DNA from: Devosia neptuniae
GTDB taxonomy: Bacteria; Pseudomonadota; Alphaproteobacteria; Rhizobiales; Devosiaceae
NCBI RefSeq assembly: GCF_025452235.1
Contig: NZ_CP104965.1
Span: 2,414,501-2,478,500, forward strand
Length of the DNA: 64,000 nucleotides
Direction: 5' to 3'
Shown here: one piece after another, positions 9,497-17,650 of the stretch
Layout: every line of letters begins with the position of its first letter
How positions within the stretch are numbered: the stretch's first letter is position 1
The notes under the pieces: generated by a model
Told to the model about the DNA's origin: nothing
Seen by the model: the letters and a program-made list of their open reading frames with translations, nothing else
The model's database searches: none
Made by a program: the position numbers and the translations under genes

Positions 9497-9655
9497 AGTT
9501 CCTCCCATGGCAACGGACTGGCTTGAGCCAGAGGCCGAATATCCCATTCGAGCCCGTCTCCCGTGCAATGCTTGAATGGTACGCCTTGCCATGGCCGAAG
9601 CAATCCGGAATGATAGAGACTTCTTCCGGGTTTCTAAGATTTGGAAAATCGTGCA

Positions 9656-10585
9656 ATGGACGAACTCAACGCTGCCGGTGACCTGGTCCGGCTGCCCAGG
9701 CAGCGGGCGCCGCGCCCCACGCCGCGGCCGGACCGCAGCTTTTATGCCTCGGGCAAGGCCTTTGGTCGCTTCGGCATGCGGGCCTTTACACCCCAGCTGA
9801 TGGCGGCCGCTCACAGCCATGGTCATATCGAGTTCAACTGGCTCACGCACGGCACGATGGACTATTTGTTCGACGGACGGGCCATTACGGTGGGGGCCGA
9901 TCGGCTGGTGGCGTTCTGGGCCGGTATTCCGCACCAGACCGTGGGGCTGAGCGGCGATGCGATTGCCGGCAAACAGCACAATATCTACCTGCCGATGGAT
10001 TCGTTCCTGCATATGCCGCAATTGGGGCGGCTGACCGAAACCCTGATGGGCGGCGGGGTGATCCAGCTGCTCCCCGATGCCATCGGGCTCGACACGCTGG
10101 AGCGCTGGCACGGCGATTATCGCAGCGGCAATTCACTGCGTACCGATATCGTGCGGCTGGAAATCGGCACCATGTTCCGGCGGGCGGCCATCACCGGCTG
10201 GGACCTGCTGCTGTCGCCCTGGATCGAGCCGACTGGCAGCCGCACCCGCACCGGCTCGCCCGTGCGCTATGTAGTGCGTATGGTGCGGCATATCGTGGAG
10301 AACATCACCGAGCCGCTGACTGCGGAGGACATTGCCCATGTGGTGGGGCTGCATCCCAATTACGCGACCAATCTTTTCACCAAGGTGATGAGCATTTCGG
10401 TGCAGAAATTCGTGGTCCGGATGCGGCTGATCCGGGCACGGTCATTGTTGTTTGACGGCAATACCTCCATCGCCAATGTGGCATTCCAGTCCGGTTTCGT
10501 CAGCCAGACCCAGTTCTACGAACATTTCCGCAAGGCCTATGGCATGACGCCCAGCCAGATGCGCAAGGATACGATCGAGGGGTAG
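9656..10585 (+). CDS. AraC-family transcriptional regulator, AgpT-like
   Basis: 309 residues. The N-terminal half resembles the cupin sensor of AraC (HSHGHIEFNWLTHG, then FWAGIPHQTVGL). The C-terminal 100 residues form the paired helix-turn-helix DNA-binding domain (LTAEDIAHVVGLHPNYATNLF and SIANVAFQSGFVSQTQFYEHF). It diverges from the importer-melA operon, as expected for its activator; AgpT plays this role for the Sinorhizobium agp genes. ATG at 9656 is chosen over TTG at 9641. Between the two genes CCGGAA (9605-9610) and TTCCGG (9624-9629) form a small dyad of unknown use. Confidence 0.88.
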   Translation: MDELNAAGDLVRLPRQRAPRPTPRPDRSFYASGKAFGRFGMRAFTPQLMAAAHSHGHIEFNWLTHGTMDYLFDGRAITVGADRLVAFWAGIPHQTVGLSGDAIAGKQHNIYLPMDSFLHMPQLGRLTETLMGGGVIQLLPDAIGLDTLERWHGDYRSGNSLRTDIVRLEIGTMFRRAAITGWDLLLSPWIEPTGSRTRTGSPVRYVVRMVRHIVENITEPLTAEDIAHVVGLHPNYATNLFTKVMSISVQKFVVRMRLIRARSLLFDGNTSIANVAFQSGFVSQTQFYEHFRKAYGMTPSQMRKDTIEG

Positions 10586-11093
10586 GTTTCTCCTCCGGAC
10601 AGCCGAAAGCGCCGCCCGGCCGGTATGGCGTCGCGGTTATACGGTAACGGGCGGCCATTGGACCTTCCGAAACTAATAGAGTGGGCCAATGGCCGCCCGT
10701 CACGATCCGCTTTTTATGCAGGGTCCGGTTCAGGCGGTACCATTCTTGCAGGTCCGGCTGCCGAGTTTCCAACCCCACTGGACAGGCGCCCCCATCCCAC
10801 GGTCTCCCCACCCGGCCCTGCGTGCGGGCCGCGTAACTGGCGGGAATGGAGGTATAGTGACATGGGGTGAAGGGGCGGGGATAAGTTTTTTGCAATGTCC
10901 GATTTCGACCCCATTTCGGACGTTTAGCAAGACGGGGTAACCGCCAAAAAAGCAGCCGCTTGTAGGCCACAAATCCGGGCCCTAAAGGTCTTGCTTCGCA
11001 CCAGCCCTTTATGAGTCTTTCCGCCTAGCTACTGCTATATAAATTTACTGGCAGAGGTGTTTAAATGTACGACAGTGAAGTGGGGATGCGCCT
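10586..11093. other. gene-free stretch with one long-armed hairpin
   Basis: No convincing gene is visible. A perfect 15-bp inverted repeat (ACGGGCGGCCATTGG at 10647-10661, complement at 10686-10700) encloses 24 bases and starts 61 bases after the AraC stop. A T5 run lies at 10711-10715, so it may terminate that gene. A smaller dyad GTCCGA/TCGGAC lies at 10897-10921. Composition becomes AT-richer from about 10980 onward. Confidence 0.5.
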
Positions 11094-11097
11094 GTGA
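11065..11097 (+). CDS. possible 10-codon leader ORF
   Basis: ATG at 11065 has AGAGG upstream. It runs 10 codons (MYDSEVGMRL) to a TGA that overlaps the GTG start of the next gene (GTGA at 11094). The arrangement suggests translational coupling, but it is very short and could be chance. Confidence 0.25.
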   Translation: MYDSEVGMRL

Positions 11098-11561
11098 TTG
11101 GTAAAAGCCATGACAATAAAAATGCGCGACACTCGCCTAGGACGTGGCAAATACTAATTTTAGCATTTCAGTTTTTTATGTTCTTAGCCGGCAGCATTTT
11201 TCTCACAACAACAATGGACGCCGCAGGTGCGGAAATGGAGGGTCTTTTTTGTGAGATTTTTCAGGAGCGGGCTATCAAGGTCAATCAACGAGTTGCCCAG
11301 TCCGAACTTTTGGAATTCCTAGAAGTTCATGCAGAGGTCGACTGCCTAGAAAAGAACTATGTACTTGAATGGAGCGTGCGGAACCAATTCCTGCGTGAGA
11401 TTACTTCGATTCGCAAAAGCATGAGAAATCATCTTCTTAACATGATGTGTGCTTCGGATGCCGGCTGGGAATCCGCCTTTGAATACGGCTGGACTTCAAA
11501 ATACGATTTTATCGATCAGAACGGACGCCCAATTTCATCCATTGTCGTGAACGGATGTTGA
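11094..11561 (+). CDS. hypothetical single-pass membrane protein
   Basis: 155 residues, no family recognised. A charged N-terminus (about 17 residues) precedes one hydrophobic segment (WQILILAFQFFMFLAGSIF). The rest is a soluble domain with four cysteines. The N-terminal anchor suggests most of it lies in the periplasm. It starts with GTG, overlapping the stop of a 10-codon frame. The codon choice and base composition are visibly more AT-rich than the flanking genes, which suggests foreign origin. It could also be a fast-evolving local gene. Confidence 0.55.
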   Translation: MIGKSHDNKNARHSPRTWQILILAFQFFMFLAGSIFLTTTMDAAGAEMEGLFCEIFQERAIKVNQRVAQSELLEFLEVHAEVDCLEKNYVLEWSVRNQFLREITSIRKSMRNHLLNMMCASDAGWESAFEYGWTSKYDFIDQNGRPISSIVVNGC

Positions 11562-11745
11562 TATCAAATTCTGAAAGCCGCCGTTCCGCTTACCACCCCT
11601 TAGTGCCGTTCGGCATCAAGCCAAAAAATCCAGCGTTATCTGTCCTCCCGCCGAGCCGCTCGCTGTTAACTGCAATCGCGATGCACGCAAGCATGATTGG
11701 CTTCGTTGCTTTACGAAGGAAGGGATACCAACCACGTAGTGAAGC

Positions 11746-11982
11746 ATGGTCAGTTTCAGCAACTTCGTAATGCTTGCGCCCAAGCACTTGCGCTTCGCCT
11801 ATGGGACGGTCGCATTGACCTATTTCGGGTTGCGTCTGACGATGGCTATCGCGGAACATCAAGGCATCATGCAGATGCCACCCTATGCGGCAGATGCGGC
11901 GATGGTGGGGGCGATCTTTGTTGGCGCGTTGGTGGGTATCAGGATGTACCTGCGCAAGGGCACAGATTCGGCCTCGGACTAG
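11746..11982 (+). CDS. small hypothetical membrane protein
   Basis: 78 residues with two hydrophobic stretches (FAYGTVALTYFGLRLTMAIA and AAMVGAIFVGALVGIRMYL) and a charged C-terminus, so possibly a two-pass membrane protein. A weak GAAG site precedes the ATG. No family is recognised. Composition is closer to the bulk of the window than that of the preceding gene. The frame competes with a minus-strand frame but is the more protein-like. Confidence 0.45.
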   Translation: MVSFSNFVMLAPKHLRFAYGTVALTYFGLRLTMAIAEHQGIMQMPPYAADAAMVGAIFVGALVGIRMYLRKGTDSASD

Positions 11983-12002
11983 TGGATTTCAGCGACGTGT
12001 AA

Positions 12003-12026
12003 GGGGCGGGGACTGGGCACCGCCCC
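12003..12026. terminator. possible hairpin between convergent genes
   Basis: GGGGCGG (12003-12009) and CCGCCCC (12020-12026) form a 7-bp GC stem with a 10-base loop between the plus-strand small ORF and the minus-strand SDR gene. No T run is present. Confidence 0.3.
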
Positions 12027-12038
12027 CTCTCACAATTG

Positions 12039-13097
12039 CTATCTTGTAATCTTTCGCGCCCGCAGATCGTCGAATACCGAGAAGAACATTGCCGCCGTGT
12101 CGACATGCTCGTGAAAGCCCAAGCGCCGTGCCTTCGATCCGTCGGCGAAAAAGTCATAGTCCCAGGCAAAGACCGCATCGCCGAACGGCCAAGATGATAC
12201 GTCCTGATAGCTGATATCAGCCAGCCCGTGACGGGCCACCATTTCTGCCCATAGCTGCGCCTTGTCGGCCATGATGGTCGCCAGGTTCATCGGCAGGGGT
12301 GGTGCCACCTCCAGCTCGAAATAGGCGGCGATTCTGGGCCACATCTCGTTCCAGCGAAACAGGTCGCCATTAGTGATATTGAGCGCCTGGTTGGCGCAGG
12401 CGGGCGTGGTGGCGGCCCAGACGGTGGCCCGCGCCAAGAGCCCCGCATCCGTCATTTCCAGCAGGCTGTCATAAGCGCCGGGCTTGCCCGGGAAACGCAG
12501 CGGCAGCCCGAGTTCCTTGGACATGCTGGCATAGATGGCGATAACCATGGCAAGGTTCATCGGATTGCCTAACCCGAAACCGATAACCACCGAGGGACGC
12601 AGCGCCGACCATGTCCAGCTTTGCCCGACCTGCCGCCCTTCCAGAAACGCTTGCTGGTCGATATTGAATTCAGGCGGCATGTGATTGGCGTCACTCTCGC
12701 GTGCGGGTGTCTTGAAGGGGCCCAGATGGGCGCCATAGACCTTGTAGCCCTGCATCAGGCTGATGTGCTGCAACCGGCTGGCGATGGGCTCGATCGCGTC
12801 TACGACATTGACCAGCATGGCCAGGTTTGGTGGCACCAGCTCGGCCCAACTGGGGCGATCCTGGTAGGCGGCATAAAAAATATGGGTGACATCGGACAGC
12901 TCGGCGAGTGCAGCGCGGGTGGCCTCGCGGTCGAGCAAATCGACGGCGATATAGCGGGCACGGTCGGTGGTGACACCGCCGCGGCGTGACAGCCCGACAA
13001 TATCCCAATCATCCAATGTGGCCAGATGTTCGATAAGATTGCCGCCAATCACGCCATTGGCGCCCACAACCAGGGCGGTTTTTCGGGCTTCGGCCAT
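12039..13097 (-). CDS. PRISE-type SDR reductase (progesterone 5-beta-reductase-like)
   Basis: 352 residues. An N-terminal Rossmann motif (ALVVGANGVIGGNL) marks an NAD(P)-dependent short-chain dehydrogenase. HISLMQGYKVYG (with Lys119), GPFKTPARE and SALRPSVVIGFG are typical of the group related to plant progesterone 5-beta-reductase and iridoid synthase. That group normally has a catalytic Tyr in an NFYY-like motif; here the equivalent stretch reads EFNIDQQAF, with Asn145-Ile146 in place of the tyrosines. The start at 13097 has AGGAG upstream. It diverges from a LysR gene, its likely regulator. The substrate, probably an enone, is unknown. Confidence 0.82.
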   Translation of the reverse strand: MAEARKTALVVGANGVIGGNLIEHLATLDDWDIVGLSRRGGVTTDRARYIAVDLLDREATRAALAELSDVTHIFYAAYQDRPSWAELVPPNLAMLVNVVDAIEPIASRLQHISLMQGYKVYGAHLGPFKTPARESDANHMPPEFNIDQQAFLEGRQVGQSWTWSALRPSVVIGFGLGNPMNLAMVIAIYASMSKELGLPLRFPGKPGAYDSLLEMTDAGLLARATVWAATTPACANQALNITNGDLFRWNEMWPRIAAYFELEVAPPLPMNLATIMADKAQLWAEMVARHGLADISYQDVSSWPFGDAVFAWDYDFFADGSKARRLGFHEHVDTAAMFFSVFDDLRARKITR

Positions 13098-13207
13098 GTT
13101 CTGCTCCTGTGCCCGGAATGGGCGATGGCACAGCATCATCTATTTGCCTGGGTCGTGGCAGTCGGCTAAATATACGATCAGTTATAAGAAAAACTTTGGG
13201 TAGCGTG

Positions 13208-14098
13208 ATGGATGTGCTGGCCGCAATGGGCGTGTTCGTCAGGGTTGCCGAATTGGGTAGCCTGTCTGCGGCAGGCCGGGATCTGAAACTGTCCCAGCCC
13301 GCGGTAAGCCAGAAAATCAGCGCGCTGGAGCAGCATCTGGGGGTCCGCCTGGTCAACCGGACGACCCGCCAGCTGGCGCTAACCGAGGCGGGCCGGACCT
13401 ATTATGCGCGGGCCAAACCGGTGCTCGCCGCGGTTGATGAGGCGGCCGAACTGGTCGCTGGCGCCGGGGCGCCGCTGACCGGCCACCTCCGCATTCAGGC
13501 GCCAACCGGTTTCGGCCAGATGTATCTGGCCGATATCGCGATCGCGTTTCAGTTGGAACATCCGGGGCTGACCTTTGAATTGATGCTGGACGACCGCTAC
13601 GTGGACCTGACCGAGCAGGCCGTCGATCTTGCCTTGCGTTTCGGCACTCTGCGGTCCTCCGGTCTCATTGCGCGCCGGTTCGGCACGCTCAGGCGGATAC
13701 TGGTTGCCGCACCCGCCTATCTGGCCCGGCACGGCGCGCCGGACACGCCCGAACACCTCTCGACACACCGGCAGGTGCGCTTCAGCGGGGCGGCAGTGGA
13801 CGACACCATGCCATTGACCGGCCCGGCAGGCTCACTGCTGGTCCCGGTGCAGACCAGCTTTCTCGCCAACAATACCTTCGTGCTCACCAAGGCGCTGGTG
13901 GCCGGGCTCGGCCTGGGTGGCGCGCAGCTACCCCAGATACGGGCCGAACTGGCCGCCGGCCAATTGGTGCAGATCATGCCTGACTATCAATATGCGCCGC
14001 TCGACGTGCATGCCGTCTATCCAACGTCGCATTTTGTCCCGGCCAAAGTCAGGCTGTTCGTCGAGCACCTCAGACGCGCCCTGTCTGAAATCATCTAA
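13208..14098 (+). CDS. LysR-family transcriptional regulator
   Basis: 296 residues. The N-terminal winged helix-turn-helix is clear (FVRVAELGSLSAAGRDLKLS, then PAVSQKISALEQHLGVRL). The rest is a LysR effector domain beginning near GHLRIQAPTGFG. It diverges from the PRISE-type reductase gene with 110 bases between, the classic LysR arrangement for regulating the neighbour and itself. An AT-rich near-dyad (TATAC at 13171, GTTATA at 13181) lies in the gap. ATG at 13208 puts the HTH at the usual position. Confidence 0.9.
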   Translation: MDVLAAMGVFVRVAELGSLSAAGRDLKLSQPAVSQKISALEQHLGVRLVNRTTRQLALTEAGRTYYARAKPVLAAVDEAAELVAGAGAPLTGHLRIQAPTGFGQMYLADIAIAFQLEHPGLTFELMLDDRYVDLTEQAVDLALRFGTLRSSGLIARRFGTLRRILVAAPAYLARHGAPDTPEHLSTHRQVRFSGAAVDDTMPLTGPAGSLLVPVQTSFLANNTFVLTKALVAGLGLGGAQLPQIRAELAAGQLVQIMPDYQYAPLDVHAVYPTSHFVPAKVRLFVEHLRRALSEII

Positions 14099-14215
14099 AG
14101 TCCGACAGTTACGCCAGCCAGATGGTCCGTCTAAGGCGGTCCGCTTTTCACGGCAACTTCCGAAAAGCTAGGCCGACTTCCCACCCATCACCGCCGTTGC
14201 CCCGCTAGGCCGAGC

Positions 14216-15313
14216 TCAAGTATTAAACTTGAACAGCATCACGTCGCCGTCTTTGACGACGTATTCCTTGCCTTCGTCGCGGGCTTTGCCGGCTTCCTTG
14301 GCGGGGACTTCGCCGCCCAGGGTGACGAAGTCGTCATAGGCGATGGTCTGGGCGCGGATGAAGCCGCGTTCGAAATCGGAGTGGATGACACCGGCGGCCG
14401 CGGGGGCCTTGTCGCCCTTGTGGATGGTCCAGGCGCGGGTTTCCTTGGGGCCGACGGTGAAATAGGTCTGTAGGCCCAGCAGCGCATAGGCTTCGCGGAT
14501 CAGCCGGTTGAGGCCGGCTTCGTGCAGACCGAGAGACTCGAGATATTCGGCCTGTTCGGCATCGGGAAGCTGGGCCAGCTGGCTTTCGATTTCGGCCGAG
14601 ATGATGACGACGCCCGCGTCGTGCTTATGGGCGTAGTCTTCCACCAGCTTGCTCATGGCATTGCCGTTTTCGGCGGAGCCTTCATCGACATTGCAGACGT
14701 AGAGGGCGGGCTTGGAGGTCAGCAGCTGGAGTTCCTGGAAGGCTTTTTCTTCCTCGGCGTCGCGCTTGACGAAGCGGGCGGACTTGCCATCGCGCAGCAG
14801 GACCAGGGCGCGGTCGATCAGCTCGAGGGTGAGCTTGGCGTCCTTGTCGTTCTGCTTGGCTTTCTTCTCGACGCCGTTGCGGCGCTTTTCGAGACTTTCA
14901 AGGTCGGCCAACATCAGCTCGGTCTCGACCACTTCAGCATCGGCGAGCGGATCGACCTTGTTGGCGACGTGGATGATGTTGTTGTCTTCAAAGCAGCGCA
15001 GCACATAGGCGATGGCGTCGCATTCGCGGATATTAGCGAGGAACTGGTTGCCCAGCCCTTCGCCCTGCGAGGCGCCCTTCACCAGCCCGGCAATGTCGAC
15101 AAAGCTCATGCGGGCGGGCAGCACGTTGATCGACTTGCCAATGGCGGCGAGCTTATCGAGGCGGGCGTCCGGCACCGAGACTTCGCCCACATTGGGCTCG
15201 ATGGTGCAGAAGGGGAAGTTCGCGGCCTGGGCGGCAGCGGTGCGGGTAAGCGCATTGAAAAGGGTCGACTTGCCGACATTGGGCAGGCCGACGATGCCCA
15301 TCTTGAAACCCAT
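14216..15313 (-). CDS. ychF: redox-regulated ATPase YchF
   Basis: 365 residues, the family's usual length. YchF/OLA1 is an Obg-related P-loop NTPase that prefers ATP and associates with ribosomes. The P loop GLPNVGKST is at residues 9-17, and SFVDIAGLVKGASQGEGLGN carries the switch II region. A C-terminal TGS domain begins near LQTYFTVGPKETRAWTI and includes GDVMLFKFN. The gene stands alone in its orientation next to dsbB. Confidence 0.96.
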   Translation of the reverse strand: MGFKMGIVGLPNVGKSTLFNALTRTAAAQAANFPFCTIEPNVGEVSVPDARLDKLAAIGKSINVLPARMSFVDIAGLVKGASQGEGLGNQFLANIRECDAIAYVLRCFEDNNIIHVANKVDPLADAEVVETELMLADLESLEKRRNGVEKKAKQNDKDAKLTLELIDRALVLLRDGKSARFVKRDAEEEKAFQELQLLTSKPALYVCNVDEGSAENGNAMSKLVEDYAHKHDAGVVIISAEIESQLAQLPDAEQAEYLESLGLHEAGLNRLIREAYALLGLQTYFTVGPKETRAWTIHKGDKAPAAAGVIHSDFERGFIRAQTIAYDDFVTLGGEVPAKEAGKARDEGKEYVVKDGDVMLFKFNT

Positions 15314-15375
15314 GGGGAACTCCGGAAATTGTTGGCTTCCACATGGTTCGGATGGGCTGAGATGTCAATGCGAAC

Positions 15376-15894
15376 CTAAGCGGCGCGCTTGTTGCCCCGC
15401 CATTGCAGCGCGATCGAGATCAGCAGCAGCACGACGATACCGGCCGAGATCAGGGCATTGTAGCCGGCCAGCGAAATGCCGAGAAAACGGAACTGGACGA
15501 CGTCGCAGCCGATGACATGGGCGTCGTTCATATTGCTCAGGGCATTGAAATCCATGGCGTCGCCAACGCCGGTGCAGGCGGTGGGGCCCGGCCAGAAGCC
15601 CCATTCGACGCCGGCATGGAAGCCGCCCATATAGGTGCCCCAGGCGAAAATGGCGGCCGCGATGGCCATGGCGATATACCACACCGTCAGCGGCAGCTTG
15701 TTCCAGGCGAGCAGGATCAGCAGCAGGAGCGGCAGGCCCCAGTAATAGGCGAGGCGCTGTTCAAGGCAGAGCTCGCAGGGGACCAGCCCGCCGATCAGCT
15801 GGCTGCCCCAGGCGCCGGCAATGGTGGCAAGGCCGAGCACGAAGGCGATGGCGGCGGTGATCTTGTCGAGGGGCCGGGAGGTAGGGGCTGGCAT
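15376..15894 (-). CDS. dsbB: disulfide bond formation protein B
   Basis: Inner-membrane oxidase that re-oxidises DsbA and passes electrons to quinone. 172 residues and four predicted membrane segments. Both cysteine pairs are present: Cys40-Cys43 in PCELC and Cys107 with Cys130 in the second periplasmic loop (TACTG, IGCD). The frame is open further upstream, but ATG at 15894 is preferred because it places the first membrane segment correctly. An uncharacterised DUF72 gene lies upstream. Confidence 0.9.
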   Translation of the reverse strand: MPAPTSRPLDKITAAIAFVLGLATIAGAWGSQLIGGLVPCELCLEQRLAYYWGLPLLLLILLAWNKLPLTVWYIAMAIAAAIFAWGTYMGGFHAGVEWGFWPGPTACTGVGDAMDFNALSNMNDAHVIGCDVVQFRFLGISLAGYNALISAGIVVLLLISIALQWRGNKRAA

Positions 15895-15971
15895 GGGACG
15901 TTCCGTGTGACGCTGTACTCGCGTCGATAAAACCGAATTGGGGCGAATTCCAGCGGGGAACGGCGATGTGA

Positions 15972-16796
15972 TCAATCGCCGGGCAGGGTGATGCCCAGCG
16001 CCTGGCGCAGGGCAATGGCATTGGCGGGCGCGTGCAGCTTATCCTCGTGCACGAAATAGGCGAAAACGTCCTTGCCGGACTTGGCCCAGGCGCTGATCGT
16101 TTCGGCCCAGTCGGCAATGTCATCGGGCTCGTACCCCGTTGCGCCGGGGCGGGAGGGGCCCTGCAGGCGGCAATAGGCGAAATCGGCGGTCAGCTCGCGG
16201 GCGGGGTATTCGGGGGTGTCGGCGATGACCTGCGCCACATTGTGGCTGGCCAGCAGGTCGCGGACTTCGGGCGTGGCGAAGCTGGCATTGCGCAGCTCAA
16301 TGGCGTGGCGAATGGTGGTGACGCCAGCGGTGTCGAGATAGGGCGGGGTTTTGAGCCGAGTGTCGGCCTCCGCGGCGAGGGCGGTGTATTGCTCGGGCGT
16401 CTTGGGCAGCAGCTCGAGGAAGGCGCCGAATACTTCGGGCTTGTAGCTCAGATTGGGCGGCAATTGCCAAATGAAGGGTCCCAGCTTTTCGCCCAGGGCG
16501 AGGGGGCCGGAGGCGAAGAAATTGGCCAGTTCGGCCCGGCAATCCTTGAGCCGCTTGATATGGGTGACCAGTTGCGGGCCCTTGATCGAGAACACGAAGC
16601 CCTCGCGCGCCTCGCCGGCCCATTTGGCGAAGCTGGCGGGCTTTTGCGTGGCTCGGAAGGTGGCGTTGATCTCGATGGTGCCGAGGCGGGAGCTGGCATA
16701 GGCCAGTTCCTTTTTCTGAACCAGCCCCTGCGGAAAGAAGGTGCCGCGCCAGGGTTCGTAAACCCAACCCGCCGTGCCCGTTCTGATTGTAGCCAT
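15972..16796 (-). CDS. DUF72 family protein (YecE-like)
   Basis: 274 residues. RTGTAGWVYEPWRGTFFP at the N-terminus, then LGTIEINATFRATQKP, FVFSIKGPQLVTHIKRL and FIWQLPPN are hallmarks of the DUF72 TIM-barrel family. The C-terminal part includes DVFAYFVHEDKLHAPANA. The biochemical role of the family is unsettled. It is transcribed toward dsbB with 77 bases between. Confidence 0.85.
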   Translation of the reverse strand: MATIRTGTAGWVYEPWRGTFFPQGLVQKKELAYASSRLGTIEINATFRATQKPASFAKWAGEAREGFVFSIKGPQLVTHIKRLKDCRAELANFFASGPLALGEKLGPFIWQLPPNLSYKPEVFGAFLELLPKTPEQYTALAAEADTRLKTPPYLDTAGVTTIRHAIELRNASFATPEVRDLLASHNVAQVIADTPEYPARELTADFAYCRLQGPSRPGATGYEPDDIADWAETISAWAKSGKDVFAYFVHEDKLHAPANAIALRQALGITLPGD

Positions 16797-16981
16797 GCCA
16801 AAGGTCTTCCACGATAAGCCAAAAGCTCAATGACTGCAGAGCCACCAGTTGTTGGGTGATACCATAGGGGCGGATGGCTGCGCTGACCATCGGTCACCAT
16901 CAAAAAAGCCGGGCTCCCCTGCCGTGCAATGCAGCCGCAATGTCTGTCGCTAGACTGCCGAAAGCCCGATAGGAATGATGC

Positions 16982-17650
16982 ATGCGCATTTTGCTGGTCG
17001 AAGACGAGATGAATATGGCTGCGGCGCTGACCGCCGCGCTGAGCCGCCACGACATCGTGGTGGATCATGCCCGCACGCTCGAAATTGCGGAGGAGGCCTG
17101 CCGCAGCGGCGTGCATGATGCGGTGCTGCTCGACCGCAAATTGCCGGACGGTGACGGCCTGTCGTTGATCCCCGTACTGCGGCGGGAGCATGCCGGCCTG
17201 CCGATCATCGTGCTGTCGGCGCTGGGATCGCTCGATCATCGCGTCGCGGGGCTCGACCATGGGGCCGATGACTATCTGGCCAAGCCGTTTTCCACCGACG
17301 AGCTGTTGGCACGGTTGCGCGCGGTGATGCGCCGCCCGGCCCAGATCGGGGAGAGCACAGTCAATGTTGGTTTGCTGCGGTTCAATCTCACCGCCCGCCA
17401 TGCCGAAGTTGCGGACGAGCCGCTGGACCTGACGCGGCGCGAATTGCTGGCACTAGAAATATTGGTGCGGCGCTCGGGCAGGACGGTGCCGCGCAGTGCG
17501 CTGGAAGAGGCGGTCTATGGCTATGACGATGAGATCGCGTCCAATACGCTGGACGCCCATATCTCGCGGCTGCGCCGCAAGCTGAGCGGAGCGGGGGTGG
17601 AAATCCACGCCATTCGCGGCCTGGGCTACTTGTTGCGGGCGGCATCATGA
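16982..17650 (+). CDS. OmpR-family response regulator
   Basis: 222 residues. The receiver domain has acidic residues VEDE near residue 8, phospho-acceptor Asp51 (LLDRKLPDG) and Lys101 (DDYLAKPF). A C-terminal winged helix carries LTRREL, SRSALEEAVYG and ISRLRRKLSGAGVEIHAIRG. AGGA lies just before the start. It overlaps the kinase gene by 4 bases (ATGA), so the two form a two-component operon of the QseBC/TctDE kind. The signal is unknown. Confidence 0.94.
   Translation: MRILLVEDEMNMAAALTAALSRHDIVVDHARTLEIAEEACRSGVHDAVLLDRKLPDGDGLSLIPVLRREHAGLPIIVLSALGSLDHRVAGLDHGADDYLAKPFSTDELLARLRAVMRRPAQIGESTVNVGLLRFNLTARHAEVADEPLDLTRRELLALEILVRRSGRTVPRSALEEAVYGYDDEIASNTLDAHISRLRRKLSGAGVEIHAIRGLGYLLRAAS

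Noticed and set aside
7478..9526. A 682-codon open frame antisense to the ABC binding-protein gene
   Set aside because: Codon pattern is the shadow of a GC-rich gene. The opposite strand encodes a clear signal peptide and family 5 binding protein. No family features in the antisense protein.
9497..10111. N-terminal extension of the ABC binding protein to 902 residues
   Set aside because: It would overlap the divergent AraC gene and bury the signal peptide. GGGAGG just upstream of 9496 supports the short form.
10586..10970. Several overlapping short frames on both strands
   Set aside because: They conflict with each other, lack ribosome sites and look like translations of a hairpin-rich gap.
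11555..11770. A 71-codon frame overlapping the end of the hypothetical membrane protein gene
   Set aside because: No ribosome site, no protein-like pattern, and it overlaps the better candidate at 11746.
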